A stretch of 29,818 bases of DNA, from assembly GCA_002319925.1 (NCBI GenBank), contig DCFP01000040.1, forward strand, positions 21,844 to 51,661. Direction: 5' to 3'. The position numbers and the translations under genes were made by a program. Positions 9,102 to 16,017 of this stretch are shown here, piece after piece; the stretch's first letter is position 1, and each line of letters begins with the position of its first letter. This DNA is from Holophagaceae bacterium UBA1801 (GTDB taxonomy: Bacteria > Acidobacteriota > Holophagae > Holophagales > Holophagaceae). A model generated the notes under the pieces. The model saw nothing but the letters and a program-made list of their open reading frames with translations, was not told the DNA's origin and ran no database searches.

Positions 9102-10144
9102 GCCTTCCCCGGAAGGAACGTGGTGAGGCTCCCGCCGCCAGGCTCGAAACGGACCAAGGCTGGCAGTCCGTTCAGCAGGGTCAGCTGCGGCTGGCGGTGG
9201 CCAATGTCCAGGTCGAACAGGACGGGGAAGGGTAGTTCGCCGAGGGCCTCCTGCAGCGCTTCCGTGGGCGCGAGGGCCTCCGGGTTGGCGGCCTCGGGGC
9301 CTGAATTGCGGCCGATGAGAAGGCCCGCAAGACCTTCGAACCAGCCGTGGAAGCGAAGGCTCCACAGGCACCGGAGCAGCTCACAGGGGTTCATCTCGCA
9401 GTTCTCCAGATAGAGCAGCGCACCCTTGGAACCACAGCTCCGCACGAAGCCGGGCACATCGCCATGGATCGTGCCCGCCAGCCGGGAGATCGTGTCCATG
9501 CATCCCCCGATGAGGCGGCCGCGCAGTTCCAGTGGATCGAGCCGCCCATCCAGCCGCTTCCATTGCGTCGGTTCCGAGGACTTCCAGGGCGCAGCGGGGA
9601 AGCTTGCGAAGTCCTGCCATTGGTTCTGGAAGTGCTCCGAGGCGCGTTGTACCACCACCGCTCCAGGTTCAGCGGAGAGGATGCCCATGGCGGCGATCAG
9701 CAAGGGATCGGTCTGTGCGGGCACCATGTCGATCAGGTTTGATCCGTGCGCAGTGACCCATCCCGCGCGCAACGTCAGTGGAAGCTGGAGTGTGCTGATG
9801 TCGGAAAAGCCCAGGAACCACTTGGGCCGAGCTTCGCGCAGGGCCTCGAATTCGAGCAGGGGAAGCAGCTCGATGGCGCGCTCTCCGCCCCAGGGCGGGA
9901 AGACCGCATCCACGCGTTCGTCCAGGAAGAAACGCATCAGCTCAGCCGCGCGAGCGGAGGCCGGGGCGCTCGTGTTCTTGTATTGCTCTCGCACGTGTTC
10001 GCCTTCGAGGATCTGGTATCCCTGTTCGCGCAGGTGCGCCAGGACCAGATCCAGCCGTGCGTGCCGGTCCGGTGTGACCCCCGACGAAGGGGCGGAAACG
10101 GCGATGACGGAGCCGGATTTGAGAGGAGCCGGTACGCGGATCAT
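9098..10144 (-). CDS. LD-carboxypeptidase / MccF-like serine peptidase (family S66)
   Basis: A 348-residue protein with the S66 fold signatures: an early SAPSSG strand, PPWGGERAIELLP, GFSDIS with the predicted nucleophile S114, a glutamate in LYLENCE (E247 or E250) and H316 in DIGHRQPQ, giving the Ser-Glu-His triad. Members such as LdcA cut the L,D-bond releasing the terminal D-Ala of murein tetrapeptides in cytoplasmic recycling; MccF relatives hydrolyse microcin C-like peptides. Length fits MccF (about 344) somewhat better than LdcA (about 304). No signal peptide is seen, so it is probably cytoplasmic. The start ATG overlaps the stop of the recombinase-like gene (ATGA, 10141-10144), and its own stop overlaps the next start, implying translational coupling. 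Confidence 0.85.
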   Translation of the reverse strand: MIRVPAPLKSGSVIAVSAPSSGVTPDRHARLDLVLAHLREQGYQILEGEHVREQYKNTSAPASARAAELMRFFLDERVDAVFPPWGGERAIELLPLLEFEALREARPKWFLGFSDISTLQLPLTLRAGWVTAHGSNLIDMVPAQTDPLLIAAMGILSAEPGAVVVQRASEHFQNQWQDFASFPAAPWKSSEPTQWKRLDGRLDPLELRGRLIGGCMDTISRLAGTIHGDVPGFVRSCGSKGALLYLENCEMNPCELLRCLWSLRFHGWFEGLAGLLIGRNSGPEAANPEALAPTEALQEALGELPFPVLFDLDIGHRQPQLTLLNGLPALVRFEPGGGSLTTFLPGKA

Positions 10145-10740
10145 GGCTGTCTTTCCCGCTGCAGCAGCCGCGCGACGGTCCGCGGATGGATGCCCAACCG
10201 CCGGGCGATTTCCCGCTGGCTGACGCCCTTTGCCGCGAGCTGCTGGGCCTCCTGCAGGTGCGCACTGGCGGAGGGTGGCCTGCCCACTGGATGCCCCGTA
10301 TTCGCCAGACCCGAGCGCACCTGGTCCCGATGGGTGATGCGCTGGAAGGTGGACAGGGTCCGGATGATACGGAGCAGCTCGGGACCTTTCTCCGCTGTGA
10401 AGTCGAAATCATCAGCGAGGGTGGCCAGGACCACGTTGCATCCTTGCATATCATCGAGGAGGGACAACAGCTCCGGCAGGCTGCGCGCGATGCGGTCCAG
10501 CTTCCAGGTCACGATGACATCCATCTCGCCTTCCTGGGCCGCCTGCAGCAGGCGCTCCCGGGCGGGCAGACGCCGCGCGGATTCGGCCGCAGTTTCGAGT
10601 TCCTTCCGGACCACGCGCCAGCCTTTCTGTTCCGCGAACGCCTCCAGCGCCAGGCCCTGCTTGGGCAGATCCAGTGCATCCTCGAGGCGGATCCTGGCGT
10701 ATACGGCGGCTCGCAGAGGAGGGCGGGGTCGTTGGTCCAT
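10141..10740 (-). CDS. Serine-recombinase-like protein lacking the catalytic serine, with C-terminal HTH
   Basis: The 199-residue protein has resolvase/invertase architecture: an N-terminal catalytic domain (11-140) and a C-terminal helix-turn-helix (about 172-193, GVSQREIARRLGIHPRTVAR). The family motif YARVS is here Y14-A-R-I-R18, so the nucleophilic serine is replaced by arginine (codon CGC, one base from AGC). The second active-site motif is intact (KLDRIARS; D82, R83, R86), and R16 is kept. The usual FER..(I/L) segment is altered (TFQRITHRD). DNA strand exchange is therefore not expected; a DNA-binding or regulatory role is possible (inference). It is the first gene of the coupled minus-strand set, and a perfect inverted repeat lies 31-56 bp upstream of its start. 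Confidence 0.8.
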   Translation of the reverse strand: MDQRPRPPLRAAVYARIRLEDALDLPKQGLALEAFAEQKGWRVVRKELETAAESARRLPARERLLQAAQEGEMDVIVTWKLDRIARSLPELLSLLDDMQGCNVVLATLADDFDFTAEKGPELLRIIRTLSTFQRITHRDQVRSGLANTGHPVGRPPSASAHLQEAQQLAAKGVSQREIARRLGIHPRTVARLLQRERQP

Positions 10741-10770
10741 GGCTTCGAGGGTAGCGCTTCAACCGAATTC

Positions 10771-10796
10771 GACGCAAAACCATGATGTTTTGCGTC
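10771..10796. promoter_or_regulatory. Perfect 10-bp inverted repeat, candidate operator
   Basis: GACGCAAAAC (10771-10780) and GTTTTGCGTC (10787-10796) are exact reverse complements around CATGAT. The site is in the 139-bp divergent region between the recombinase-like gene and cbiM. A further half-site ACGCAAA occurs at 10839-10845, 35 bp before the cbiM start. Size (26 bp) and two-fold symmetry fit a dimeric regulator. Candidate binders are the HTH protein encoded next door or a metal regulator; the sequence alone cannot choose. Confidence 0.55.
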
Positions 10797-10879
10797 ACCC
10801 AAGGGTTTGAAACTGAAACGGATATACGAGGGCTTTCAACGCAAACGGACGAATTTGTAATCCAACACGCGGTAACGGC

Positions 10880-11875
10880 ATGCACATCCCCGACAACTAC
10901 CTGAGTCCCGCCACCTGCGCCGTCATGGGCGCGGCCATGGTGCCGGTCTGGGCTATTTCGGCGCGCAAGGCCCAGGCTGAGATCTCCCGGGCGAAGGTGC
11001 CGCTCCTCGGCATCGGGGCGGCCTTCTCCTTCCTCATCATGATGTTCAACGTGCCCCTGCCGGGCGGCACCACGGGCCACGCGGTGGGCGGCACCCTCAT
11101 CGCGGCGCTGCTGGGGCCCTGGGCGGCCTGCATCGCCGTGAGCGTCGCCCTGCTCATCCAGGCCCTGCTCTTCGGGGATGGCGGCATCCTGGCCTTCGGA
11201 GCCAACGCCTTCAACATGGCCTTCGTCATCCCCTTCCTGGGTTATTTCATCTATCGCTTCATCAAGGGCCGCACCAGCAGCCCGCGCGGCGAGCTGATCG
11301 GCCTGGGCGTGGGCTCGTACTTGGCCATCAACATGGCTGCCCTCTGTGCCGCCATCGAGTTCGGCATCCAGCCCGCCATCGCCCGGGACGCGGCCGGACT
11401 GCCCCTCTACTGCCCCTATCCCCTGGCGGTCTCGATTCCCGCGATGTTGATCCCGCACCTTGTCGTCGCCGGTTTCATTGAGGTCTTCTTCACTGTTGGC
11501 GTGTTCGCCTTCATCAAGCGTGTTTCACCCGGCAGTGTCTACGAGGGCGCCAGGACGCGCATCCAGGCCATCTACGGCCTCATCGTCGCATTCGTCTGCC
11601 TCTCTCCGCTGGGTCTGCTGGCCTCCGGTACCGCCTGGGGCGAATGGGGCGCCGAGGAGATCAAGAACGTGGCCACGGGAGGCAAGGCCCTGGGCTACGT
11701 GCCCACGGGCATGACCAACGGCTTCAGCCTGAAGGCCCTGCTGGCCGACTACACGGTGCCTGGTATGCCGGAATGGACGGGGTACATTGTCTCTGCCGTC
11801 GCCGGAGCGGCCCTCCTCGTCATTGTCTTCAAGCTCTTCGGATTGCTCCGGAGGAGCGAAGTGGAAACATCGTGA
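10880..11875 (+). CDS. cbiM: ECF nickel/cobalt transporter substrate-binding subunit CbiM/NikM, with fused N-like C-terminus
   Basis: A 331-residue multi-pass membrane protein starting MHIPDNYLSP, the conserved CbiM/NikM N-terminus in which the amino group and His2 bind the metal. H67 in GGTTGHAVGG matches the third metal-binding position known from NikM. The C-terminal part (about 225-331: ASGTAWGEW, then a last membrane span ending in basic residues) resembles the PDGLE/CbiN-type region often fused to NikM, so no separate N subunit is needed. With CbiQ and CbiO downstream it forms an importer for Ni2+ or Co2+. hypD and hypE in the same window favour nickel, but this is inference. Ribosome binding is weak (GGTAACGG). 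No cobalamin riboswitch was recognised upstream. Confidence 0.9.
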   Translation: MHIPDNYLSPATCAVMGAAMVPVWAISARKAQAEISRAKVPLLGIGAAFSFLIMMFNVPLPGGTTGHAVGGTLIAALLGPWAACIAVSVALLIQALLFGDGGILAFGANAFNMAFVIPFLGYFIYRFIKGRTSSPRGELIGLGVGSYLAINMAALCAAIEFGIQPAIARDAAGLPLYCPYPLAVSIPAMLIPHLVVAGFIEVFFTVGVFAFIKRVSPGSVYEGARTRIQAIYGLIVAFVCLSPLGLLASGTAWGEWGAEEIKNVATGGKALGYVPTGMTNGFSLKALLADYTVPGMPEWTGYIVSAVAGAALLVIVFKLFGLLRRSEVETS

Positions 11876-11899
11876 ATCCGGTGGAACGGTGAAATAGAT

Positions 11900-12026
11900 G
11901 AACCGCAGAGAGCGCAGAGGGGAAGAGAAAGAGCGCAGAGAAAAGCTGGCGATAGGACAGGTCTGTCAGCTATGCGGCTTTTCTTCCTCTGCGCCCTCTC
12001 TTTGCATCTCCGCGCTCTCTGCGGTT
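11900..12026. repeat. GCAGAG-box palindromic element, copy 1 (empty), between cbiM and cbiQ
   Basis: Left arm 11900-11945 (begins GAACCGCAGAGAGCGCAGAG) and right arm 11978-12026 (ends CTCTCTGCGGTTC) are near-complete reverse complements with a few indels. The loop is about 32 nt (11946-11977) and partly self-complementary. Each arm holds three boxes of the type (C/G)CGC(A/G)GAG. The same arms occur at 13587-13702 and 21829-22342. It would form a long hairpin in the cbiM-cbiQ mRNA. Confidence 0.9.
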
Positions 12027-12049
12027 CCTCTTTCCCTATTGGGATTCGC

Positions 12050-12853
12050 ATGAAAGCCATGCCCGGCTGGCTCCTCCAGGATGCGCGCTACCAGCCGCGC
12101 CAGGACAAGGATGCCTTCGTGGACCGGAGCATCCTGCGCTTCCTGAGTGTGCTGTCCAAAGGGAGGGCGCGAAGCGGGAGGATCCAGGGGCACGGCCATA
12201 CGGAACCGCTGGTAAAAGTGCTTTCCATCATCGTGGTGGCCCTCCTCGTTTCCCTCACGCGCAGCCCAGCTTTCCTGGTGCTCACCGCCACGGGTCTCCT
12301 GGTGTCCCTCGCGTTCCAGGAGGCCCGGCTCATCGCGCGGGTGCTCAAGACCAGCCTCGCGGTGGCGGTCTTCACGGTGCTCATCCTGTTGCCCTCGGTG
12401 TTCTGGGGGCGTGGTTCCGCGGCGGTCATGATCACGGTCAAAGTATTTCTCTCCGTGGCCTTCGTGAAGCTCGTCTCCGCCACGGCGGACTGGGCCTCCA
12501 TCTCGGGGGCCTTCAAGCGCCTGGGTGCACCGGATCTCTTCATCCTGGTTTTCGATATCGCGCTGAAGTACATCACCCTCCTCGGCGAGTTCGCCCTCTC
12601 CATGCTCTATGCGCTGAAACTGCGCTCCGTGGGCCGGAACACGGGCAAGACCGCCTCCCTGGGCGGCATTGCGGGTACCCTCTTCCTGAAGTCGAAGGAG
12701 ATGGCCGAGGACATGTACGGGGCGATGGAGTGCCGGGGTTTCACGGGCGAGTATCGCGCCGCGGGCAGGTTGCGCCTGCGCTGGCGGGATGGCATGGTGT
12801 GCGGGGCCACGGGCCTCCTGATCGCGCTCTTCTTCCTGACGAGGGCGCGATGA
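12050..12853 (+). CDS. cbiQ: ECF transporter transmembrane (T) subunit CbiQ
   Basis: A 267-residue membrane protein with several hydrophobic spans (for example VKVLSIIVVALLVSL and TSLAVAVFTVLILLPSV) and a cytoplasmic coupling region containing AMECRGF, which fits the A..RGF motif that contacts the ATPase. It couples CbiO ATP hydrolysis to metal uptake by CbiM. ATG at 12050 (MKAMPGWLLQ) is chosen. A longer open frame reaches back to 11972, but those first 26 residues are just translation of the palindromic element's right arm. The 3' end overlaps cbiO as ATGA (12850-12853). Confidence 0.9.
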   Translation: MKAMPGWLLQDARYQPRQDKDAFVDRSILRFLSVLSKGRARSGRIQGHGHTEPLVKVLSIIVVALLVSLTRSPAFLVLTATGLLVSLAFQEARLIARVLKTSLAVAVFTVLILLPSVFWGRGSAAVMITVKVFLSVAFVKLVSATADWASISGAFKRLGAPDLFILVFDIALKYITLLGEFALSMLYALKLRSVGRNTGKTASLGGIAGTLFLKSKEMAEDMYGAMECRGFTGEYRAAGRLRLRWRDGMVCGATGLLIALFFLTRAR

Positions 12854-13575
12854 TCGAACTCCAGGGCGTCACATGCACCTACGGCGACGGTGATGTGCTG
12901 ACGGAGGTGGATCTGCGCATCCAGCGGGGCGAGGCCGTGGCGATCATCGGCCCCAACGGCTGCGGGAAGTCCACCCTGCTCAAGCTCCTCAACGGCATCG
13001 TCCTGCCCCGGAAGGGCCGCTACGCCTTCGACGCCGACGACATCACGCCGGAACGGTTGAAGGACGCCACCTTCGCCAAGCGCTTCCACCAGCGCATCGG
13101 CTTCCTCTTTCAGAACTCCGACACTCAACTTTTTTGTCCTGTAGTGCATGACGAGATCGCCTTCGGTCCGCGCCAGATGGGCCTCAGCGAGGAACAGGTG
13201 GCGCGCCGCGTGGAGGACTGCATCGAACTTATGGGCATCGGGAAACTCCGCAATCGCGTGCCCTATCACCTGAGCGAAGGCGAGAAGCGCAAGGTGGCCC
13301 TGGCCGCCGTGCTGGCCCTCAATCCCGAAGTGCTCGTGCTCGACGAGCCCATGAACGGCCTGGACCCGCGCATGAAGCACTTCCTGCGCGAGATCATCCT
13401 GTCGTTGAATCATGGGGGCAAGACGATCCTCTGCTCCACCCACGACTTCCGGTACATCGATGGCGTGTTCCGCACCGCCGTGGTGATCGGCGAAGACCAC
13501 CGGGTGGTGCGGGTCGGCTCGTACCACGAGATCATCAACGACAAGGACTTTTTGCGGGCTCAGAACATCATCTGA
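12850..13575 (+). CDS. cbiO: ECF transporter ATPase subunit CbiO
   Basis: A 241-residue ABC ATPase. Walker A is GPNGCGKST (34-42), Q-loop FQNSDTQLF (Q88), signature LSEGEKRK (141-148, a variant of LSGGQ), Walker B VLVLDEP (161-167) and the switch histidine STHDF (H198). The QNSDTQLF form is typical of ECF transporter ATPases. The start ATG overlaps the cbiQ stop, so the two are translationally coupled. A longer frame from 12730 is only overlap with cbiQ. It completes the CbiM-CbiQ-CbiO metal importer. Confidence 0.93.
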   Translation: MIELQGVTCTYGDGDVLTEVDLRIQRGEAVAIIGPNGCGKSTLLKLLNGIVLPRKGRYAFDADDITPERLKDATFAKRFHQRIGFLFQNSDTQLFCPVVHDEIAFGPRQMGLSEEQVARRVEDCIELMGIGKLRNRVPYHLSEGEKRKVALAAVLALNPEVLVLDEPMNGLDPRMKHFLREIILSLNHGGKTILCSTHDFRYIDGVFRTAVVIGEDHRVVRVGSYHEIINDKDFLRAQNII

Positions 13576-13586
13576 TCTGGAAAGAA

Positions 13587-13702
13587 TCACCGCAGAGGCG
13601 CAGAGGGAGAAACGAGAGAGCGCAGAGAAACGAAGTCAGATGGCCCATTCGGCTTTCTCTTCTCTGCGCCCTTTCTTTTAAACCTCTGCGCCTCTGCGGT
13701 GC
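13587..13702. repeat. GCAGAG-box palindromic element, copy 2 (empty), after cbiO
   Basis: Left arm 13587-13635 (begins TCACCGCAGAGGCGCAGAGG) and right arm 13653-13702 (ends CGCCTCTGCGGTGCA) are reverse complements with small differences; the loop is about 17 nt. It is the same family as copies 1 and 3. It fills nearly all of the gap between convergent cbiO and rlmI, so it could also act as a transcription barrier for both. Confidence 0.9.
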
Positions 13703-13712
13703 ATCTTTTCAA

Positions 13713-14903
13713 TCACAGCACCCGCAGCCACAGTCCCTTGAGGTAAAACCCCTCGGGGTGGTTCAAGGCGTAAGGATGGTCCGCGGGCTGACCGAGGTGG
13801 GCGATGACCTGTGCTTCCCGCTCCGCTTCGAGCAGGGCCGTCCAGACGGCCTCCTGGAAGCGGGCGCGGTCCATGTGCTGGGAGCAGGAGAAGCACCAGA
13901 GCATGCCGCCGCGCGTGGTGGCGCGGGCGCCGAGCCGGAAGACGTCCTTGTAGGCCTTGAAGGCCTTGTCCACGTCCTTGCGCTGCTTGGCGAAGGCGGG
14001 AGGATCCACGATGACGCGGTCCCAGCTTTCCGGTTCCAGTTCGCGCATGAGTTCGAAGGCGTCACCCTGCATCCGCACGTGCCGTTCGGGATCGAGCCCG
14101 TTCAATGCCCAGTCCCGCTCCGCTTGATCCAGGGCCGGTGCCGAGATGTCCAACGTGGCCACTTCTGTGGCACCTCCAAGGCCTGCGTGGACGGAGAAGC
14201 CGCCCGTGTAGCCGAAGGCGTTCAGCTCGCGGCAGCCGCGGGAGACGCGGCCCACGGTGAGACGGTGCTCGCGCTGGTCCAGGAAGAAGCCCGTCTTCTG
14301 GCCCTTCAGGAGATCCACCGTGAGCTTCGCTGCGCCTTCATGGATGGTGATGGGTCCGCCGAGGCTGCCCTTCAGCAGGCGGTTCACGATCTCGAGTCCT
14401 TCCTCCTTGCGGCCGGACTGGCTGCGTTCCACGAAGATGGAAACGCCGTTGGCTTTGGCCAGTTCGAAGAGCACGGGCCACCAGATATCCCTCAATGCCT
14501 CGAGGCCTGCCGTGCCCACCTGGATGACCAGCGCTGAACCGTAGCGGTCCACCACGAGGCCCGGCAGCAGATCTCCCTCGCCAAACACCCACCGGCAGCC
14601 GTTTTCATGGCCATCCTGGCCAAGCGTCTTGCGCAATTCGATGGCGTGCTGGAAGCGCGAGCGGAAGTATTCGGAGTCTAGCGGAGCATCCTCGAAGCGG
14701 AAGATGCGCATCGCCAGCGGGTTGCTGGGGGAGGCGGTACCCACCGCGAGCACATTGCCGGAGGCATCCGCAAGGCGCACGAGAGAGGACTTCGGCGCCC
14801 CTTCCAGCGCACCCGAGAACACCCAGGGATGGTGCTTGGATAGCAGGGCGTCCTTGCCGAGTTTCAGGCGCAGGACGGGATAGGGCCAATGGGATGGGTT
14901 CAT
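13713..14903 (-). CDS. rlmI: RlmI-like class I SAM-dependent 23S rRNA (cytosine-C5) methyltransferase
   Basis: A 396-residue protein with the RlmI/RlmK layout: N-terminal PUA domain (LRLKLGKDALLSKHHPWVFS, about 10-85), a middle linker domain, then a Rossmann methyltransferase. Visible motifs are FLDQREHR, AFGYTGGFSVHA (SAM site), VIVDPPAFAKQRK (motif IV) and CFSCSQHM, holding the likely catalytic cysteine. RlmI forms m5C1962 in E. coli 23S rRNA; whether this protein uses the same position is unproven. ATG at 14903 is preferred, with AGGGA upstream; the frame stays open much further but only as a shadow of the upstream gene. It starts 8 bp after the cysteine-desulfurase-like gene and is probably co-transcribed with it. 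Confidence 0.85.
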   Translation of the reverse strand: MNPSHWPYPVLRLKLGKDALLSKHHPWVFSGALEGAPKSSLVRLADASGNVLAVGTASPSNPLAMRIFRFEDAPLDSEYFRSRFQHAIELRKTLGQDGHENGCRWVFGEGDLLPGLVVDRYGSALVIQVGTAGLEALRDIWWPVLFELAKANGVSIFVERSQSGRKEEGLEIVNRLLKGSLGGPITIHEGAAKLTVDLLKGQKTGFFLDQREHRLTVGRVSRGCRELNAFGYTGGFSVHAGLGGATEVATLDISAPALDQAERDWALNGLDPERHVRMQGDAFELMRELEPESWDRVIVDPPAFAKQRKDVDKAFKAYKDVFRLGARATTRGGMLWCFSCSQHMDRARFQEAVWTALLEAEREAQVIAHLGQPADHPYALNHPEGFYLKGLWLRVL

Positions 14904-14911
14904 GATCGTCC

Positions 14912-15952
14912 CTATCGTTTGAGGATGCGTTTCAATGCTTGGAGCAGCGCGTCCACCTCTTCCTCGCGGGCGTCCGGGAGCAGGCTCACGCGGATGACGC
15001 TGCGGGCTTCGTCGTGGCTGTAGCCGAGGGTCGTGACCGCATGGCTGGGTTCGGTGGCGCCGCTGTGGCAGGCGGAGCCCGTGGAAACGGCGAAGCCCGC
15101 GAGATCCAGGGAGATCTGCACCGCTTCCCCGGTATGGCCACGGAGCAGCAGGGCGCTCGTGTTGGGCAGCCTCGGCTGGTCGCGGCCAATGGCCTCGTAA
15201 TCGCTGGACCACGAGAGAATTTCGGCTTCCAGCCGATCGCGCAGAGGGGCCAGGGCTCCGTTCCGTTCCACACGCTCCGGCAGGAAGCGCACGGCCTCCG
15301 CCAGGCCGAGAATGGCGGGGAGATCCTCGGTGCCACCTCTTCTGCGCCGCTCCTGGGGCCCCTCCATGAGCGGCACCCAGGGTAGGGTGGGGCGCATCCA
15401 CAGCACGGCCGCGCCCCTCGGCCCGCCCATTTTGTGGCCCGAGAAGACGGCGGCATCACAGTCGGAGAGATTCACGGGGATCTTGCCCCAGGCCTGGGCG
15501 CAGTCCTTGAGACGAACGGCGTTCGCCGCGGCCGGCATGGGGTAGATGATCCCCGTCTCGTTATTGGCGGCCATCTGCACGATGGTGGCGGCTTCTTCCA
15601 AGCCATCGGGCAGCCAGCGCACCGTCGTCCAGTCCCGCAGCGGGTTCAGGCAGGCACTGTGCTCGCCGGGAAACACGGCTGCAGGTTTGTTGCCGAGGGA
15701 GATGCGAAGGCCCCAGATGAGCAAGTGCAGGGCCTCCGTGGCGCTGGAGCAGAACACGATCTCGGCGGGAGGAACCCCCAGGCTTTCAGCGATGACAGCG
15801 CGAGCTTCCTCCAGCAACCTGCGCGCCCCCTGGCCCTCCCGATGGATGGATGTAGGATTCGCCCAGCCTTCCACCAGGGACTTCGCCACAACCTCCACCA
15901 CCGAAGGCAGCGGCGGCGCGGTGGCATTGGCATCGAAGTAGAAGCGCGGCAT
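14912..15952 (-). CDS. Cysteine desulfurase-like PLP enzyme (NifS/IscS family)
   Basis: A 346-residue class V aminotransferase fold protein. Visible NifS/IscS landmarks are FDANATAP at the N-terminus, GEHSAC (H98), ANNETG (130-134), D150 in KDCAQAWGK, the PLP lysine K174 in SGHKMGGPRG, RGGTED (205-210) and the active-site cysteine C295 in TGSACHSG. The family takes sulfur from L-cysteine for Fe-S clusters or tRNA thiolation. No iscU, nifU or mnmA is nearby, so the acceptor is unknown. It is somewhat shorter than IscS (about 400). ATG at 15952 starts right at the conserved N-terminal strand; an open frame to 16030 overlaps the divergent gene and is not used. It probably forms a two-gene operon with rlmI. 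Confidence 0.87.
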   Translation of the reverse strand: MPRFYFDANATAPPLPSVVEVVAKSLVEGWANPTSIHREGQGARRLLEEARAVIAESLGVPPAEIVFCSSATEALHLLIWGLRISLGNKPAAVFPGEHSACLNPLRDWTTVRWLPDGLEEAATIVQMAANNETGIIYPMPAAANAVRLKDCAQAWGKIPVNLSDCDAAVFSGHKMGGPRGAAVLWMRPTLPWVPLMEGPQERRRRGGTEDLPAILGLAEAVRFLPERVERNGALAPLRDRLEAEILSWSSDYEAIGRDQPRLPNTSALLLRGHTGEAVQISLDLAGFAVSTGSACHSGATEPSHAVTTLGYSHDEARSVIRVSLLPDAREEEVDALLQALKRILKR

Positions 15953-16017
15953 GCCATCAGGATACCCGGTCCGGGAACCCTCTTCCCTTTGGGCGCCGTT
16001 CGCTGCAATCTGAGCCC

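Noticed and set aside
8442..9371. Longer HAD gene starting at 9371
   Set aside because: The extra 90 residues are an arginine/proline-rich shadow of the LD-carboxypeptidase gene; motif I and the ATGA overlap define the start at 9101.
10771..10796. Full resolvase res site / active recombination site
   Set aside because: Only one symmetric site plus a half-site is present and the neighbouring recombinase lacks its nucleophile, so an operator is more likely than a recombination site.
10741..10879. Cobalamin or NiCo riboswitch before cbiM
   Set aside because: The gap is only 139 bp and no B12-box or NiCo-type four-stem structure was recognised; only the palindrome stands out.
13713..15401. 562-residue version of the RlmI-like gene
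   Set aside because: The upstream part is the reverse-strand desulfurase gene read in another frame; the PUA domain begins at ATG 14903.
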